Shown one piece after another: positions 1 to 9,285 of a stretch of DNA of 64,000 nucleotides. Numbering within the stretch: position 1 is the first letter of the stretch; each line of letters starts with the position of its first letter. A program made the position numbers and the translations under genes. Below the pieces are notes generated by a model that was not told where the DNA came from, searched no databases, and was given only the letters and a program-made list of their open reading frames with translations. Source of the DNA: Candidatus Methylomirabilota bacterium (GTDB lineage Bacteria; Methylomirabilota; Methylomirabilia; Methylomirabilales; 2-02-FULL-66-22); assembly GCA_016209735.1 (NCBI GenBank), contig JACQVN010000030.1, forward strand, positions 1-64,000. The letters run 5' to 3'.

Positions 1-145
1 GACCGAGATGGTCATGCCCGGGGACAACGCCACCCTCACCGTGGAGCTCATCCAGCCCATCGCCATGGAGAAGGAGCTCCGCTTCGCCATCCGGGAGGGG
101 GGCCGCACCGTGGGGGCCGGTGTGGTGAGCGAGGTCCTGGCGTAG
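1..145 (+). CDS. tuf: Elongation factor Tu, C-terminal fragment (window edge)
   Basis: Only the last 47 codons are inside the window, read in the frame beginning at base 2 and ending at TAG 143-145. The fragment contains [15 protein letters not shown] and the terminal [12 protein letters not shown] block, which are the diagnostic end of EF-Tu domain 3. EF-Tu delivers aminoacyl-tRNA to the ribosome as a GTP complex. It lies 60 bp before rpsJ, the common tuf-rpsJ junction between the str and S10 operons, so the two are probably cotranscribed. The GTPase domain lies outside the window. Confidence 0.97.
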   Translation, partial: TEMVMPGDNATLTVELIQPIAMEKELRFAIREGGRTVGAGVVSEVLA

Positions 146-205
146 GGTGAGAAGGTGACGGAGAGATTCGGGACGCAACGCGCAGCCATTCGACCGGGTA
201 GCGGC

Positions 206-514
206 ATGGACAATCAGAAGATACGAATCAGGCTCAAGGCGTACGATCATCGGTTGCTGGATCAGGCGGTCAAGGACATCGTGGGCACCGTGCAGCGGTC
301 GGGCGCCCTGATCTCCGGGCCCATCCCCCTGCCGACGAAGATCAGCCGGTACACGGTGCTGCGCTCGCCGCACGTGGACAAGAAGTCCCGGGAGCAGTTC
401 GAGATTCGCACGCACATGCGGATGATGGACATCGTCCAGCCCACGCCGCAGACCGTGGACCAGCTCATGCGGTTGGACCTGCCGGCCGGCGTGGACGTGG
501 AGATCAAGCTCTAG
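206..514 (+). CDS. rpsJ: 30S ribosomal protein S10
   Basis: A 102-residue protein of normal S10 length. It opens [15 protein letters not shown] and contains the [19 protein letters not shown] loop that reaches into the 30S head. S10 also pairs with NusB in transcription antitermination. An in-frame GTG at 155 would add 17 residues with no family match, so the ATG at 206 is chosen. It is the first gene of the S10 cluster proper and is followed by rplC after 67 bp. Confidence 0.97.
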   Translation: MDNQKIRIRLKAYDHRLLDQAVKDIVGTVQRSGALISGPIPLPTKISRYTVLRSPHVDKKSREQFEIRTHMRMMDIVQPTPQTVDQLMRLDLPAGVDVEIKL

Positions 515-581
515 CAACCCTGGGGAGCGCTCCGGACGCCGCCGGGACGGGCGCGGACCGGGACGCCTGGGACGAACGGCG

Positions 582-1211
582 ATGGCGATCGGTCTGGTGG
601 GTCGGAAGGTCGGGATGACGCAGATCTTTGACGAGCGGGGGCGGGCGGTCCCCGTGACGGTGATCCAGGCGGGCCCGTGTCCCGTGGTGCAGAAGAAGAC
701 CACGGCGCGGGACGGGTACGAGGCCATTCAGCTCGGGTTCGAGTCCCAGCCGAAGCGGCAGCGAGTGACCCGCCCGCTGCAGGGCCACTTCGACAAGGGG
801 CAGGTGCCGTACCAGCGCACGCTGCGCGAAATCCGCCTGCAGGGGAGCGAGGGGGAGTTTTCGGTGGGGCAGGTCCTCACGGTGAATGTGTTCTCCGCCG
901 GGGATCGGGTGCGCGTGAGCGGCACCACCAAGGGCCGCGGCTTCCAGGGCGGCGTCAAGCGCTGGGGGTACAAGGGGGGACCCATGACCCACGGCGCCAT
1001 GTTCCACCGGGCACCGGGCTCCATCGGGGCCTCCTCCTACCCGTCGCGGGTGTTCCGGGGACACCATCTCCCGGGCCACATGGGGGCGGTCCGCCAGACC
1101 GTCCCGGGGCTCCAGGTGGTGGCGGTGGACCCCGACAGGCATCTGATCCTGGTGCGCGGGGCCGTCCCTGGTCCGACCGGCGGCCTGGTCCTGATCCAGA
1201 AGGGGAAGTAA
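582..1211 (+). CDS. rplC: 50S ribosomal protein L3
   Basis: A 209-residue L3. The start MAIGLVGRKVGMTQIF is typical, as are the central KGRGFQGGVKRW and PMTHGAMFHRAPGSIG blocks that form the extended loop near the peptidyl-transferase centre. L3 is one of the two proteins that nucleate 50S assembly. It is followed by rplD after an 11-bp gap holding AGGAG, a good ribosome-binding site for rplD, as expected within the S10 operon. Confidence 0.97.
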   Translation: MAIGLVGRKVGMTQIFDERGRAVPVTVIQAGPCPVVQKKTTARDGYEAIQLGFESQPKRQRVTRPLQGHFDKGQVPYQRTLREIRLQGSEGEFSVGQVLTVNVFSAGDRVRVSGTTKGRGFQGGVKRWGYKGGPMTHGAMFHRAPGSIGASSYPSRVFRGHHLPGHMGAVRQTVPGLQVVAVDPDRHLILVRGAVPGPTGGLVLIQKGK

Positions 1212-1222
1212 GGAGCCGGCCC

Positions 1223-1849
1223 ATGGCGACGGTGGACATCGTCAACGCGAAGAACGAGAAGGTGGACAGCCTGGAGCTGCCGGCGGCGATCTTCGGCGCG
1301 CCGGCGAAATCCCATGTCTTGCACGCGGTGGTGCGCATGCAGCTTGCGCGGCGCCGCCGGGGGACGGCGGAGACCAAGGGCCGCTCGGAGGTGTCCGGGG
1401 GGGGCAAGAAGCCCTGGCGTCAGAAGGGCACCGGCCGGGCCCGGGCGGGCACCAGCCGATCTCCGCTCTGGCGACACGGCGGGACGATCTTCGGGCCGCA
1501 TCCGCGCGACTACAGCCACCAGGTTCCTAAGACGGTCCGGCGGCAGGCCCTGCGTGGCGCCCTGACGGCCAAGGTCGAGGCGGGCGCCATCCGAATCCTG
1601 GAGTCGCTTGGGCTGGAGAAGCCCAGCACCAAGGCCATGCGGGGTCTCTTGGCCGGGCTGGGGGCGCAGGGGAAAACCCTGCTGGTGCTGCCCAGCCGGG
1701 ATGACGTGGTGGAGAAGTCGGCCCGAAACCTGCCGGAGGTCCGGGTGCTCACGGTGCGCGGCCTGAACGTGTACGATGTGCTCAGGGCCGACCTCCTGAT
1801 CCTCACGCCGGAAGGGGTGCAGACCCTCTGCGAGGTGCTGGTGCCATGA
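1223..1849 (+). CDS. rplD: 50S ribosomal protein L4
   Basis: A 208-residue L4 starting [14 protein letters not shown]. The frame is open far upstream through rplC, but family homology begins at the ATG at 1223, which has AGGAG 8-12 bp upstream. The [19 protein letters not shown] loop, which lines the peptide exit tunnel, and [17 protein letters not shown] are present. In enterobacteria L4 also represses its own operon; nothing visible here tests that. Its stop overlaps the rplW start by ATGA at 1846-1849. Confidence 0.96.
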   Translation: MATVDIVNAKNEKVDSLELPAAIFGAPAKSHVLHAVVRMQLARRRRGTAETKGRSEVSGGGKKPWRQKGTGRARAGTSRSPLWRHGGTIFGPHPRDYSHQVPKTVRRQALRGALTAKVEAGAIRILESLGLEKPSTKAMRGLLAGLGAQGKTLLVLPSRDDVVEKSARNLPEVRVLTVRGLNVYDVLRADLLILTPEGVQTLCEVLVP

Positions 1850-2136
1850 AGGGCCCGTACGATGTCATCGGGAAGCCGCTCCTGACCGAGAAGGGGACCC
1901 GGATCAAAGAGGCGGGGAACCAGTACCTCTTCCGGGTGGCCAAGACCGCCAACAAGGTCGAGATCCGGCAGGCCATCGAACAGCTCTTCAAGGTGACGGT
2001 GCTGGAGGTCCGGACCCTACGCGTCCAGGGGAAGCTCAAACGGCTGGGCCGCTTCCAGGGGCGGCGCCCGGATTGGAAGAAGGCCATCGCCACCCTGAAA
2101 CCCGGCGACTCCATCGACCTGTACGAGGGCGTGTAG
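1846..2136 (+). CDS. rplW: 50S ribosomal protein L23
   Basis: A 96-residue L23 ([36 protein letters not shown]). L23 sits at the tunnel exit and docks trigger factor and SRP. It is translationally coupled to rplD by a 4-nt ATGA overlap. The following 68-bp gap is not plain: about 2142-2178 repeats GCCGAGAGCCGAG-like octamers in tandem, one of several low-complexity arrays in this window. Confidence 0.96.
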   Translation: MKGPYDVIGKPLLTEKGTRIKEAGNQYLFRVAKTANKVEIRQAIEQLFKVTVLEVRTLRVQGKLKRLGRFQGRRPDWKKAIATLKPGDSIDLYEGV

Positions 2137-2204
2137 GCGGTGCCGAGAGCCGAGTGCCGAGAGCCGAGCACCGCCGACTAGGCTGGGAGAGAAGGACGAC
2201 GGCC

Positions 2205-3023
2205 ATGCCAGTTCGCAACTATCGACCGACCTCGCCGGGGCGGCGTTTCCAGAGCGTCTCCACCTTCGAGGAGATCACCAAGGCGGAACCGGAGAAGTCC
2301 TTGCTGCTGCCCCTGCGCAAGACGGGCGGGCGCAATGCCCTGGGGCGGGTGACCTGCCGGCACCAGGGGGGCGGCCACAAGCGGATGCTCCGGTGCATCG
2401 ACTTCCGTCGGGACAAGGCCGGCGTCCCGGCCCGCGTGGCGGGGATCGAATACGATCCGAACCGCTCGGCCCGGATCGCCCTGCTCTGTTACGCGGACGG
2501 GGAGAAGCGGTACATCCTGGCTCCCCTGGGCCTCAAGGTGGGGGACCGGGTCATGGCCGGTCCGGAGGCGGAAGTGCGGGTGGGGAACGCGCTCCCTCTG
2601 CGGAACATCCCGGTCGGCCTCACGGTCCACAATGTGGAGCTGAAGCCCGGCAAGGGGGCGCAATTGGTCCGCACGGCGGGGGCCAGCGCCCAGTTCGTGG
2701 CCAAGGAGGGGGACTACGGGCTGCTCCGACTGCCCTCGGGCGAAATGCGGAAGGTGCGTTTGGCCTGCATGGCCACGGTGGGCCAGGTCGGGCACCTGGA
2801 GCACGAGAACGTCTCGGTCGGCAAGGCGGGCCGCTCCCGCTGGCTTGGGATCCGCCCGTCGGTCCGCGGCGTGGCCATGAACCCCCACGACCATCCCATG
2901 GGCGGCGGCGAGGGAAAGAGTTCCGGCGGCCGGCACCCCTGCAGCCCGTGGGGGAAGCGGGAGGTCAAGACCCGCCAGCGGGGGAAGACATCCGATCGGT
3001 ACATCGTCAAGCGGCGCCGGTAG
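2205..3023 (+). CDS. rplB: 50S ribosomal protein L2
   Basis: A 272-residue L2 starting [15 protein letters not shown]. It carries the RNA-binding [20 protein letters not shown] segment and the C-terminal [13 protein letters not shown] motif, whose histidine is at the 50S peptidyl-transferase region. The frame extends 44 codons upstream across the rplW spacer, but the ATG at 2205 follows GAGAGAAGGACGAC and matches the family start. A multi-palindrome spacer separates it from rpsS. Confidence 0.97.
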   Translation: MPVRNYRPTSPGRRFQSVSTFEEITKAEPEKSLLLPLRKTGGRNALGRVTCRHQGGGHKRMLRCIDFRRDKAGVPARVAGIEYDPNRSARIALLCYADGEKRYILAPLGLKVGDRVMAGPEAEVRVGNALPLRNIPVGLTVHNVELKPGKGAQLVRTAGASAQFVAKEGDYGLLRLPSGEMRKVRLACMATVGQVGHLEHENVSVGKAGRSRWLGIRPSVRGVAMNPHDHPMGGGEGKSSGGRHPCSPWGKREVKTRQRGKTSDRYIVKRRR

Positions 3024-3024
3024 G

Positions 3025-3100
3025 GGCGCTGCATGCAGCGCCCGTACTAGGGCCGGGGCAGCGTCGCCCGTACCAGGGGCGCTGCATGCATCGCCCGTAC
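3025..3100 (+). repeat. Tandem palindromes between rplB and rpsS
   Basis: The rplB-rpsS gap contains a perfect 20-bp palindrome GGGCGCTGCATGCAGCGCCC at 3025-3044, a degenerate middle unit around 3053-3072, and a third unit GGGGCGCTGCATGCATCGCC starting at 3076. Each unit is followed by CGTAC or CCGTAC. They could fold as successive stem-loops in the mRNA immediately before rpsS. Similar GTAGGGG/CGCCC hairpins occur at about 57.95 kb before purS, so this looks like a dispersed repeat family rather than a gene-specific leader. Confidence 0.75.
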
Positions 3101-3135
3101 AGCCCCCGCTGGGGGGGGCGCCGCGGGGAGGTCAC

Positions 3136-3420
3136 GTGTCGCGGTCGTTGAGGAAGGGGCCCTACGTCGACTCGACGCTCATGCGGCGGGTCGAGGAGAT
3201 GAATCGGGCGCGGGAGAAGAAGGTCCTGAAGACCTGGTCGCGGCGCTCGACCGTCATCCCGGAATTCATCGGGCACACGCTGGCCATCCACAACGGGAAG
3301 AAATTCATCCCCGTTTACATCACCGAGAACATGGTCGGCCACAAGCTGGGGGAATTCTCGCCGACCCGCACCTTTCGCGGGCACAGCGCCGCCACCACCA
3401 AGTCGACGGCGCTGAAATAG
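3136..3420 (+). CDS. rpsS: 30S ribosomal protein S19
   Basis: A 94-residue S19 with the GTG start at 3136 preceded by GGGGAGG. It begins [15 protein letters not shown] and contains [19 protein letters not shown] and the [13 protein letters not shown] block. S19 lies in the 30S head near the decoding-site tRNAs. It is positioned between rplB and rplV as in the standard S10 operon, despite the 112-bp repeat-filled spacer in front of it. Confidence 0.96.
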   Translation: MSRSLRKGPYVDSTLMRRVEEMNRAREKKVLKTWSRRSTVIPEFIGHTLAIHNGKKFIPVYITENMVGHKLGEFSPTRTFRGHSAATTKSTALK

Positions 3421-3443
3421 GGCCGGAGAGGTTGGGGACAACG

Positions 3444-3791
3444 ATGGCAGAGGCCAAAGCGGTTGCGCGTTTCGTCCGAGTACCCGCCCAGAAGGCGCGG
3501 CTGGTGGTGGATCTGATCCGGGGGCGGGACGTGAACAGCGCCCTGCTCCGGGTCCAGCTCAACAAGCGGGCGGGCGCCCGGATCGTGGAGAAGATCCTGC
3601 GATCCGCCATGGCCAACGCCAGCCAGAACCACGGGGTGCGGGACGTGGACCGGCTGCTGGTGGCCGAGGCCACGGTGGACGAGGGGCCCACCGTGAAGCG
3701 CATCCAGCCGCGGGCCATGGGCCGCGCCTACCGCGTCCGCAAGCGGTCCAGCCATATCACCATCGTCCTCCGGGAACGCGAGGACGTCTGA
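3444..3791 (+). CDS. rplV: 50S ribosomal protein L22
   Basis: A 115-residue L22: [21 protein letters not shown] at the N-terminus and [17 protein letters not shown] in the tip hairpin that narrows the exit tunnel, the site of classical macrolide-resistance changes. An in-frame TTG at 3432 would add four residues; the ATG at 3444 follows GGAGAGGTTGGGGA and is preferred. It lies 23 bp after rpsS, and a 65-bp gap precedes rpsC. Confidence 0.95.
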   Translation: MAEAKAVARFVRVPAQKARLVVDLIRGRDVNSALLRVQLNKRAGARIVEKILRSAMANASQNHGVRDVDRLLVAEATVDEGPTVKRIQPRAMGRAYRVRKRSSHITIVLREREDV

Positions 3792-3856
3792 GTCGGCTGC
3801 CCGCCCGGTGGCGCGCCCGTGGCGCGGCCTGGGGTCCGGGCGCACGGGAGGTCGGT

Positions 3857-4594
3857 GTGGGACAGAAGACGCACCCCCTGGGATTCCGCCTGGGAGTCAT
3901 CAAGACCTGGCGCTCGCGCTGGTACGCGGGCCGCAACTTCGCCGAGGTGCTGCACGAGGATCTCAAGCTGCGCCGGTACATCAAGGAGCGGCTGTACCAC
4001 TCCGGTGTCTCGCGCATCGAGATGGAGCGCAAGGCGGACCAGGTGCGCATCATCATCCACGCCGCCCGCCCGGGCATCATCATCGGCAAGAAGGGATCGG
4101 AGGTGGAGAAGCTGCGGGGGGAGCTGGGCCGCCTCACCAAGAAGGAGGTCCGGCTGGACATCGACGAGGTGCGCAAGGCCGAGACGGACGCCCAACTGGT
4201 GGCCGAGAACATCGCCCAGCAGTTGGAGCGGCGCGTGGCCTTCCGCCGGGCGATGAAGAAGGCGGTCCAGTCGGCGCTGCGACTGGGGGCCCAGGGGGTC
4301 AAGGTGGCCTGCGCCGGACGGCTGGCCGGGGCGGAGATCGCCCGCTCGGAATGGTACCGCGAGGGCCGGGTGCCCCTCCACACCCTGCGGGCGGACATCG
4401 ACTTCGGGACCGCCACGGCCCGGACGACCTACGGGTGCATCGGCGTGAAGGCCTGGGTCTTCCACGGCGAGGTGCTGCCGGAGACCCTGGGGGTGGAGAC
4501 TAAGCCGCCGGAGCGGTTGCGGGATCTCCGCGTGCCCTCGGATCGGCCTCGCCGCCGCCGTGCCCCGGGGGCCCCGCCCGCGGCCCGGCCTTGA
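3857..4594 (+). CDS. rpsC: 30S ribosomal protein S3
   Basis: A 245-residue S3, GTG start at 3857 downstream of GGGAGGTCGGT. It opens [20 protein letters not shown] domain at roughly residues 40-110 carries the GXXG-type loop [14 protein letters not shown]. The C-terminal S3 domain is followed by a basic Arg/Pro/Ala tail longer than in short S3 proteins. S3 with S4 and S5 forms the mRNA entry helicase surface. rplP follows after 23 bp. Confidence 0.96.
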   Translation: MGQKTHPLGFRLGVIKTWRSRWYAGRNFAEVLHEDLKLRRYIKERLYHSGVSRIEMERKADQVRIIIHAARPGIIIGKKGSEVEKLRGELGRLTKKEVRLDIDEVRKAETDAQLVAENIAQQLERRVAFRRAMKKAVQSALRLGAQGVKVACAGRLAGAEIARSEWYREGRVPLHTLRADIDFGTATARTTYGCIGVKAWVFHGEVLPETLGVETKPPERLRDLRVPSDRPRRRRAPGAPPAARP

Positions 4595-4617
4595 GCGTGG
4601 CGCCGGAGGAGTAACCC

Positions 4618-5040
4618 ATGCTGGTACCGAAGCGTGTGAAATTCCGCAAGCAGCAGCGGGGACGGCGATCCGGGATCGCCACGCGGGGCAGCGCGCTGGC
4701 CTTCGGCGAGTACGGCCTGAAATCGCTGGAGGCGGCCTGGATCACGAACCGGCAGATCGAGGCGGCCCGCCGGGCCATGACCCGCTACGTCAAGCGGGGC
4801 GGGAAGGTCTGGATCCGCATCTTCCCGGATAAGCCCATCACCGCCAAGCCGGCCGAGACCCGCATGGGCAAGGGGAAGGGGGCTCCGGAGGGCTGGGTGG
4901 CGGTGGTCAAGCCGGGGCGAATCCTGTACGAGATGGAAGGGATACCCGAGGCCGAGGCCAAGGAGGCCATGCGCCTGGCCGCCATGAAGTTGCCCATCGC
5001 CACCCGCTTCGTGTCCCGGAAAGTTTTGGGGGGCGTGTGA
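4618..5040 (+). CDS. rplP: 50S ribosomal protein L16
   Basis: A 140-residue L16: [16 protein letters not shown], the [19 protein letters not shown] helix and the [19 protein letters not shown] loop that contacts A-site tRNA. The upstream AGGAGTAACCC is a strong ribosome-binding site. Its stop TGA (5038-5040) shares one base with the ATG of rpmC at 5040, so L16 and L29 are likely translationally coupled. Confidence 0.97.
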   Translation: MLVPKRVKFRKQQRGRRSGIATRGSALAFGEYGLKSLEAAWITNRQIEAARRAMTRYVKRGGKVWIRIFPDKPITAKPAETRMGKGKGAPEGWVAVVKPGRILYEMEGIPEAEAKEAMRLAAMKLPIATRFVSRKVLGGV

Positions 5041-5240
5041 TGAAATATGCCGAGCTCACGGACCAGAGCGGGGAGGAGCTCCGCCAGAAGGAGGCGGCGC
5101 TCCGGGACGAACTGTTCAAGCTGCGCCTGCGCCAGGCGAGCTCGCAGGTGGAGAACCCGATGCGCATCCGGGCGCTACGCCGGGATATCGCGCGCGTGCT
5201 GACGGCCCGGCGCGCCCTGGCGGCAAAGGGGGGAGGCTAA
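5040..5240 (+). CDS. rpmC: 50S ribosomal protein L29
   Basis: A 66-residue L29: [18 protein letters not shown], then [20 protein letters not shown] and a final helix IARVLTARR, the two-helix hairpin of the family. A GTG at 5037 would add one residue; the ATG at 5040 (TGATG with the rplP stop) is taken. It abuts rpsQ with no gap (TAA then ATG). L29 lies near the exit tunnel beside L23. Confidence 0.95.
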   Translation: MKYAELTDQSGEELRQKEAALRDELFKLRLRQASSQVENPMRIRALRRDIARVLTARRALAAKGGG

Positions 5241-5501
5241 ATGGCGGAGGAGCGTGGTCGTCGGCAGGCGACGGTGGGGACCGTCGTCAGCGACAGGATG
5301 CAGAAGACGGTGGTGGTCGAGATCCTCCGTACCGAGCGCCACGCCACCTACGGCAAGATGGTCCGGCGAAAGACCCGGGTCAAGGCCCACGACGAGGGGG
5401 GCAGGTGCCACCTCGGTGACCGGGTGCGGCTGATGGAGACTCGGCCGCTGTCCAAGGAGAAGCGCTGGCGGGTCGTCGAGATCGTGGGGCGCGCGGTGTA
5501 G
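5241..5501 (+). CDS. rpsQ: 30S ribosomal protein S17
   Basis: An 86-residue S17 ([47 protein letters not shown]), an OB-fold primary 16S rRNA-binding protein. It starts at the base after the rpmC stop. The TAG stop at 5499-5501 is immediately followed by a strong stem-loop (5503-5537) before rplN. Confidence 0.96.
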   Translation: MAEERGRRQATVGTVVSDRMQKTVVVEILRTERHATYGKMVRRKTRVKAHDEGGRCHLGDRVRLMETRPLSKEKRWRVVEIVGRAV

Positions 5502-5502
5502 G

Positions 5503-5537
5503 CCGGATTCCTCACGAAGGAACCGTGAGGAATCCGG
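5503..5537 (+). repeat. Intercistronic stem-loop between rpsQ and rplN
   Basis: A perfect 14-bp inverted repeat, CCGGATTCCTCACG at 5503-5516 and its complement at 5524-5537, with a 7-nt loop AAGGAAC. No U-run follows, so it is not a typical intrinsic terminator. It resembles the AGCCCGGAT/ATCCGGGCT hairpin at 13660-13700, suggesting a dispersed repeat family. As RNA it could stabilise or punctuate the long ribosomal-protein transcript. Confidence 0.8.
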
Positions 5538-5556
5538 ACGCGGGGTGAGGGGCAGC

Positions 5557-5925
5557 ATGATCGGCTTGCGAACCATCCTGGATGTGGCGGACAACTCGGG
5601 GGCCAAGCGCATCTCGCTCATCAAGGTGCTGGGCGGCTCCGCGAAGCGGTACGCTCGCCTCGGCGACATCATCGTGGCCAACGTGAAGGAGGCGGTCCCC
5701 GAGGGCTCGGTGAAAAAGGGGAGCGTGGTGAAGGCGGTGGTGGTGCGGACCACCAAGGAGAAGCGGCGGCCGGACGGCACGTACATCAAGTTCGACCGCA
5801 ACGCCGCCGTGCTCATCAACGACAACCATGACCCCGTCGGGACGCGGATCTTCGGCCCCGTGGCGCGCGAGCTGCGCGAGGCCCGGTTCATGAAGATCAT
5901 CTCCCTGGCGCCGGAAGTGATTTGA
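5557..5925 (+). CDS. rplN: 50S ribosomal protein L14
   Basis: A 122-residue L14 with start [18 protein letters not shown], close to the usual MIQ opening, plus [17 protein letters not shown] and the [17 protein letters not shown]-terminus. An in-frame GTG at 5545 would add four unsupported residues. L14 contacts 16S h14 at a subunit bridge. It is placed first in the spc-type section, after a hairpin-bearing 55-bp gap. Confidence 0.96.
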   Translation: MIGLRTILDVADNSGAKRISLIKVLGGSAKRYARLGDIIVANVKEAVPEGSVKKGSVVKAVVVRTTKEKRRPDGTYIKFDRNAAVLINDNHDPVGTRIFGPVARELREARFMKIISLAPEVI

Positions 5926-5962
5926 CCGTCCCGCGGACGTCGCGGGGGGTGCGAGGTTTCCC

Positions 5963-6292
5963 ATGGGCGTGGGACATCGGCTGGCGGTCCGCAAGAACGA
6001 TCTGGTGGAAGTGATCGCCGGGAAGGACAAGGGGAAGCGCGGCAAGGTGCTCCGCGTGCTCCCCAAGCTGGACAAGGTCCTGGTGGAGAAGATCAACTTC
6101 GTGAAGCGCCATGCCAAGCCGGGCCGCTTCGGCCAGCGGGGAGGGATCCTGGAGCGGGAGAACCCGCTCCATGTGTCCAATCTCCAACTGGTGTGCGGCA
6201 AGTGCGATAAGCCGGTGCGGGTCGGTCGAACAGAGCTGGCGGACGGTCGGACGGTCCGCGTGTGCCGCGCCTGCGGCGAGACGATGGATTAG
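5963..6292 (+). CDS. rplX: 50S ribosomal protein L24
   Basis: A 109-residue L24 with an N-terminal KOW motif ([18 protein letters not shown]) and the EKINFVKRH segment. The C-terminus has two CxxC pairs (CGKC and CRAC), a zinc-ribbon-like ending found in many L24 proteins. L24 initiates assembly at the 5' end of 23S rRNA. It is followed by rplE after 3 bp. Confidence 0.95.
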   Translation: MGVGHRLAVRKNDLVEVIAGKDKGKRGKVLRVLPKLDKVLVEKINFVKRHAKPGRFGQRGGILERENPLHVSNLQLVCGKCDKPVRVGRTELADGRTVRVCRACGETMD

Positions 6293-6295
6293 GCC

Positions 6296-6949
6296 ATGGC
6301 AGACAAGGCAGAGCGCAAGGCCAAAGCAACGGCCAGGCCGGAGAAGGGGGAGAAGGGGGAGGCGAAGAAGGGCCCGGCCGCAGCGGCCGCTCCCGTCGCC
6401 CCCCGGGTCCCGGCCCGGCTGCGGGAGCGCTACCGGCGGGAAGTGATCCCGGCCCTGATCCGGCAGTTCAACTACCGGAACCCGATGCAGGTCCCCAAGG
6501 TGGTGAAGGTGGTCCTCAATATGGGGCTGGGGGAGGCGGTGGGAAACGCCAAGGTGGTCGAGACCGCCGTGGCGGAGATGGCGTCCATCGCCGGCCAGAA
6601 GCCCGTAGTGACCCGCGCCAAGAAGTCCGAGGCGGGCTTCAAGCTACGCGCCGGGATGCCCATCGGGTGCAAGGTGACGCTGCGCGGCGAATCGATGTAT
6701 GAGTTCCTGGACCGGCTCCTGTCGGTGGCCCTGCCCCGCATCCGGGACTTCCGCGGCGTCCCCACCCGTTCCTTCGACGGGCGGGGAAACTACGCCCTGG
6801 GCATCCGGGAGCAGCTCATCTTCCCGGAGATCCGCTACGACAAGGTGGAGATGACGCGGGGGATGGACATCTGCGTCGAGACTTCGGCCAATTCCGACGA
6901 GGAGGCCCTGGCGCTCCTGCAGCACCTCGGCTTTCCCTTCCGGAAGTAG
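6296..6949 (+). CDS. rplE: 50S ribosomal protein L5 with basic N-terminal extension
   Basis: The conserved L5 body starts near residue 38 ([18 protein letters not shown]) and runs through [31 protein letters not shown] and [17 protein letters not shown]5 binds 5S rRNA and contacts P-site tRNA. At 217 residues it is about 38 longer than typical L5. The extra N-terminus is Lys/Ala/Glu-rich and probably disordered. No ATG lies at the canonical start, so the extension seems genuine; the ATG at 6296 is 3 bp after rplX. Confidence 0.94.
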   Translation: MADKAERKAKATARPEKGEKGEAKKGPAAAAAPVAPRVPARLRERYRREVIPALIRQFNYRNPMQVPKVVKVVLNMGLGEAVGNAKVVETAVAEMASIAGQKPVVTRAKKSEAGFKLRAGMPIGCKVTLRGESMYEFLDRLLSVALPRIRDFRGVPTRSFDGRGNYALGIREQLIFPEIRYDKVEMTRGMDICVETSANSDEEALALLQHLGFPFRK

Positions 6950-6961
6950 GCAGGGGGGACC

Positions 6962-7147
6962 ATGGCCAAGACGTCGCTCATCCTGAAGCAGCAGCGGCCG
7001 CCGAAGTTCGGCGTCCGGCGCTACCACCGGTGCCGGATCTGCGGGCGGCCCCGGGGTTACCTGCGGAAGTTCCAGATGTGCCGGGTCTGTTTCCGGAACC
7101 TGGCCCTCCGGGGGGAGATCCCCGGGGTCCTCAAGGCCTCCTGGTAA
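6962..7147 (+). CDS. rpsZ: 30S ribosomal protein S14, zinc-binding short form
   Basis: A 61-residue type Z S14. The four zinc ligands are intact: Cys24 and Cys27 (CRIC) and Cys40 and Cys43 (CRVC). [18 protein letters not shown] is the characteristic end. The long zinc-free S14 form is about 100 residues. The ATG at 6962 follows CAGGGGGGACC, 12 bp after rplE. It occupies the usual slot between rplE and rpsH. Confidence 0.96.
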   Translation: MAKTSLILKQQRPPKFGVRRYHRCRICGRPRGYLRKFQMCRVCFRNLALRGEIPGVLKASW

Positions 7148-7213
7148 GTCGCGGTCCGGCGTCCTCCCGAGGGCGCCCAGGCCGACCGCGGCGAGAGGGG
7201 AGTGGAGTCACGC

Positions 7214-7612
7214 ATGGCAATGACAGACCCGATCGCGGACATGCTCACCCGGATACGCAACGCCAACCAGGCGCTTCTGGAGCGGGTGGACATCCCGGCT
7301 TCGCGGCACAAGGTCGAAATCGCCAAGCTCCTCAAGGCCGAGGGGTTCATCCGCACCTTCAAGCAGATCGATGACCGCCGGCAGGGGATCCTGCGGGTCT
7401 ACCTGAAATACGGGGCGGGGAATGAAAGGGTCCTGCAGGGGATCCGGCGGGTCAGCAAGCCGGGGTTACGGGTCTACCGGAAGGCCGCCCAGGTGCCGGC
7501 GGTGTACAGCGGGCTGGGGGTCTCCCTGGTCTCCACGTCGCACGGGGTCATGACCGGCAAGGAGGCGCGCGAAAGACGGCTCGGCGGCGAGGTCCTCTGC
7601 TACGTCTGGTGA
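7214..7612 (+). CDS. rpsH: 30S ribosomal protein S8
   Basis: A 132-residue S8 ([19 protein letters not shown] at the start and [29 protein letters not shown] at the end, the second half of which binds 16S h21). In other bacteria S8 is the spc-operon translational repressor. A GTG at 7202 and an ATG at 7220 are alternative starts; 7214 matches common S8 N-termini and follows GAGAGGGGAG. Confidence 0.95.
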   Translation: MAMTDPIADMLTRIRNANQALLERVDIPASRHKVEIAKLLKAEGFIRTFKQIDDRRQGILRVYLKYGAGNERVLQGIRRVSKPGLRVYRKAAQVPAVYSGLGVSLVSTSHGVMTGKEARERRLGGEVLCYVW

Positions 7613-7681
7613 GGCGGCCGGCAGTCCGGTGAGGGCACTCTGCCTCCCGGGGGCTGCCACCGCGGCGGGAGTGAAGCGAGC

Positions 7682-8221
7682 ATGTCACGGATCGGGAAGC
7701 TCCCCATCGCAATTCCCCGGGCCGTCACCGTCCGGGTGGACGGCCAGACTATCTCCGTGCAGGGCCCGAAAGGGAAACTCGACCTGACGGCGCACCCCGC
7801 GGTCAGCGTGGCGGTCCAGGAGCAGGAGGTGCGTTGCCAGCGGGCCAGCGATGAGCGCGCCCACAAGGCGCTGCACGGGCTGACCCGCAGTCTGATCGCC
7901 AACATGGTGGAGGGGGTCACCCAGGGGTTCGAGCGGCGGCTCGAGCTGGTGGGGGTCGGGTACCGTGCCCAGATGCTGGGCCCGAGCCTGAGCCTGGCCC
8001 TGGGCTACTCCCACCCCATCGTCTTCCCGGTGCCGCCCGGGATCAAGATCGAGGTGAAGGACCAGACCCAGATCACCGTGAGCGGCATCGACAAGCAGTT
8101 GGTGGGTGCGGTGGCCGCCAAACTGCGCAGCTTCCGGCCTCCCGAGCCGTACAAGGGGAAAGGGGTCAAGTACGCCGAGGAGCGCATTCGCCGGAAGGCG
8201 GGCAAGACCGGCGCCAAGTGA
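7682..8221 (+). CDS. rplF: 50S ribosomal protein L6
   Basis: A 179-residue L6: MSRIGKLPIAIPRAVTV and the two tandem L6 domains, ending with the diagnostic RSFRPPEPYKGKGVKYAEE and RRKAGKTG. L6 lies near the factor-binding (sarcin-ricin) region. The ATG at 7682 is preceded by GGGAGTGAAGCG. The stop is followed directly by a 150-bp spacer made of palindromic repeats before rplR. Confidence 0.96.
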   Translation: MSRIGKLPIAIPRAVTVRVDGQTISVQGPKGKLDLTAHPAVSVAVQEQEVRCQRASDERAHKALHGLTRSLIANMVEGVTQGFERRLELVGVGYRAQMLGPSLSLALGYSHPIVFPVPPGIKIEVKDQTQITVSGIDKQLVGAVAAKLRSFRPPEPYKGKGVKYAEERIRRKAGKTGAK

Positions 8222-8361
8222 TTTTTGCGCTCGCGCACAAAAATAAATTTAGGGACCCAGGGAAGGCTTTTGTGATTTTTTGGGCGCGCAGCGCGGAAGA
8301 ACCGAAAGGGAGGAGTATCAAGAACCCCTTTTAGTTTTTGCGCGCGCAGCGCGCAAAAACT
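8222..8361 (+). repeat. Cluster of GGTTTTTGCGC-type palindromes before rplR
   Basis: Three hairpin units fill the rplF-rplR gap. TTTTTGCGC with an imperfect GCGCACAAAAA lies at 8222-8242. A degenerate GGGCGCGCAGCGCGGAAGAACC copy lies at about 8282-8303. A perfect 13-bp stem AGTTTTTGCGCGC with complement and 3-nt loop lies at 8333-8361, ending 10 bp before the rplR start. Related palindromes occur at 17896, 25336, 25554 and 51916. The AT-rich stretch around 8240-8280 is unlike the rest of this operon. Confidence 0.8.
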
Positions 8362-8371
8362 GAGGAGCGAC

Positions 8372-8740
8372 GTGGGACGGGAAGCGGAGAAACGGGCGGC
8401 GAGGATGCGACGGCACGAGCGCGTGCGGCGGACGATCCGCGGGACGGCGGAGCGGCCCCGCCTCTCGGTCTTCAAGAGCCTCAACCACATCTACGCCCAG
8501 CTCATCGACGACGAGGTGGGACGCACCCTGGTGGCGGCCTCGACGCTGTCCAAGGAGCTCAAGGCCTCCGAAGCTCGGGTGAAAAAGACCGAGGCGGCCA
8601 AGGCGGTCGGTGCGCTCATCGCCGAACGGGCAATGGCGGCGAACATCCAGGTGGTGGTCTTCGACCGGGGGGGATATCCCTACCACGGCCGAATCAAGGC
8701 CCTGGCCGGCGCCGCCCGCGACAGGGGGTTGCGATTCTGA
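8372..8740 (+). CDS. rplR: 50S ribosomal protein L18
   Basis: A 122-residue L18 with the GTG start at 8372 after TGAGGAGCGAC. Family blocks are [33 protein letters not shown] and [20 protein letters not shown]18 binds 5S rRNA with L5. Its stop TGA (8738-8740) overlaps the rpsE ATG at 8740, giving TGATG coupling. The ribosome-binding site lies right at the foot of the perfect hairpin 8333-8361. Confidence 0.95.
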   Translation: MGREAEKRAARMRRHERVRRTIRGTAERPRLSVFKSLNHIYAQLIDDEVGRTLVAASTLSKELKASEARVKKTEAAKAVGALIAERAMAANIQVVVFDRGGYPYHGRIKALAGAARDRGLRF

Positions 8741-9285
8741 TGGGTACCGTGCAGACGGTCCAGCGTATCGATCCGGAGGGGCTCCATCTGGTGGAGCGGG
8801 TGGTCCACATCAACCGGGTGGCCAAGGTCGTGAAGGGCGGACGCCGCTTCAGTTTCAGCGCCCTGGTGGTGGTGGGCGACCAGGCGGGCCACGTGGGCGT
8901 GGGGCTGGGGAAGGCCAACGAGGTGCCCGAGGCCATCCGGAAGGGCATCGAGGAGGCCAAGAAGGGCCTGGTGCGCGTGGTCCTCAGGGACAGCACCATT
9001 CCTCACGAGATCCTGGGCTGCTACGGTGCCGGACAGGTGCTGTTGAAGCCCGCCTCCCCCGGGACGGGGATCGTGGCCGGCGGCGCGGCCCGCGCCGTGC
9101 TGGAGGTCGCCGGGGTGCGAGACGTCCTGTCCAAGTCGCTCGGGTCGGACAACCCCCACAACGTGGTCAAGGCCACCCTCACCGGCTTGTCCCTCCTCCG
9201 GGACGTGGCCGAGACGGTGCGGCGAAGGCGGCGTGAGGCGACCCCGGCGGCGGCAGCCGCCCAGTCCGAGGGAGGCCAGGCATGA
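8740..9285 (+). CDS. rpsE: 30S ribosomal protein S5
   Basis: A 181-residue S5: double-stranded-RNA-binding-like N-domain [20 protein letters not shown] (site of ram and spectinomycin alleles in other species), [20 protein letters not shown], and [19 protein letters not shown] with [19 protein letters not shown]. The frame is open 134 codons upstream, but homology begins at the ATG at 8740, which overlaps the rplR stop. A short Ala-rich tail follows. ATGA overlap links it to rpmD. Confidence 0.96.
   Translation: MGTVQTVQRIDPEGLHLVERVVHINRVAKVVKGGRRFSFSALVVVGDQAGHVGVGLGKANEVPEAIRKGIEEAKKGLVRVVLRDSTIPHEILGCYGAGQVLLKPASPGTGIVAGGAARAVLEVAGVRDVLSKSLGSDNPHNVVKATLTGLSLLRDVAETVRRRRREATPAAAAAQSEGGQA

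Noticed and set aside
5503-5537. Rho-independent terminator inside the spc operon
   Set aside because: The stem is strong but no U-run follows, and essential operon genes continue downstream. Treated as an intercistronic hairpin.
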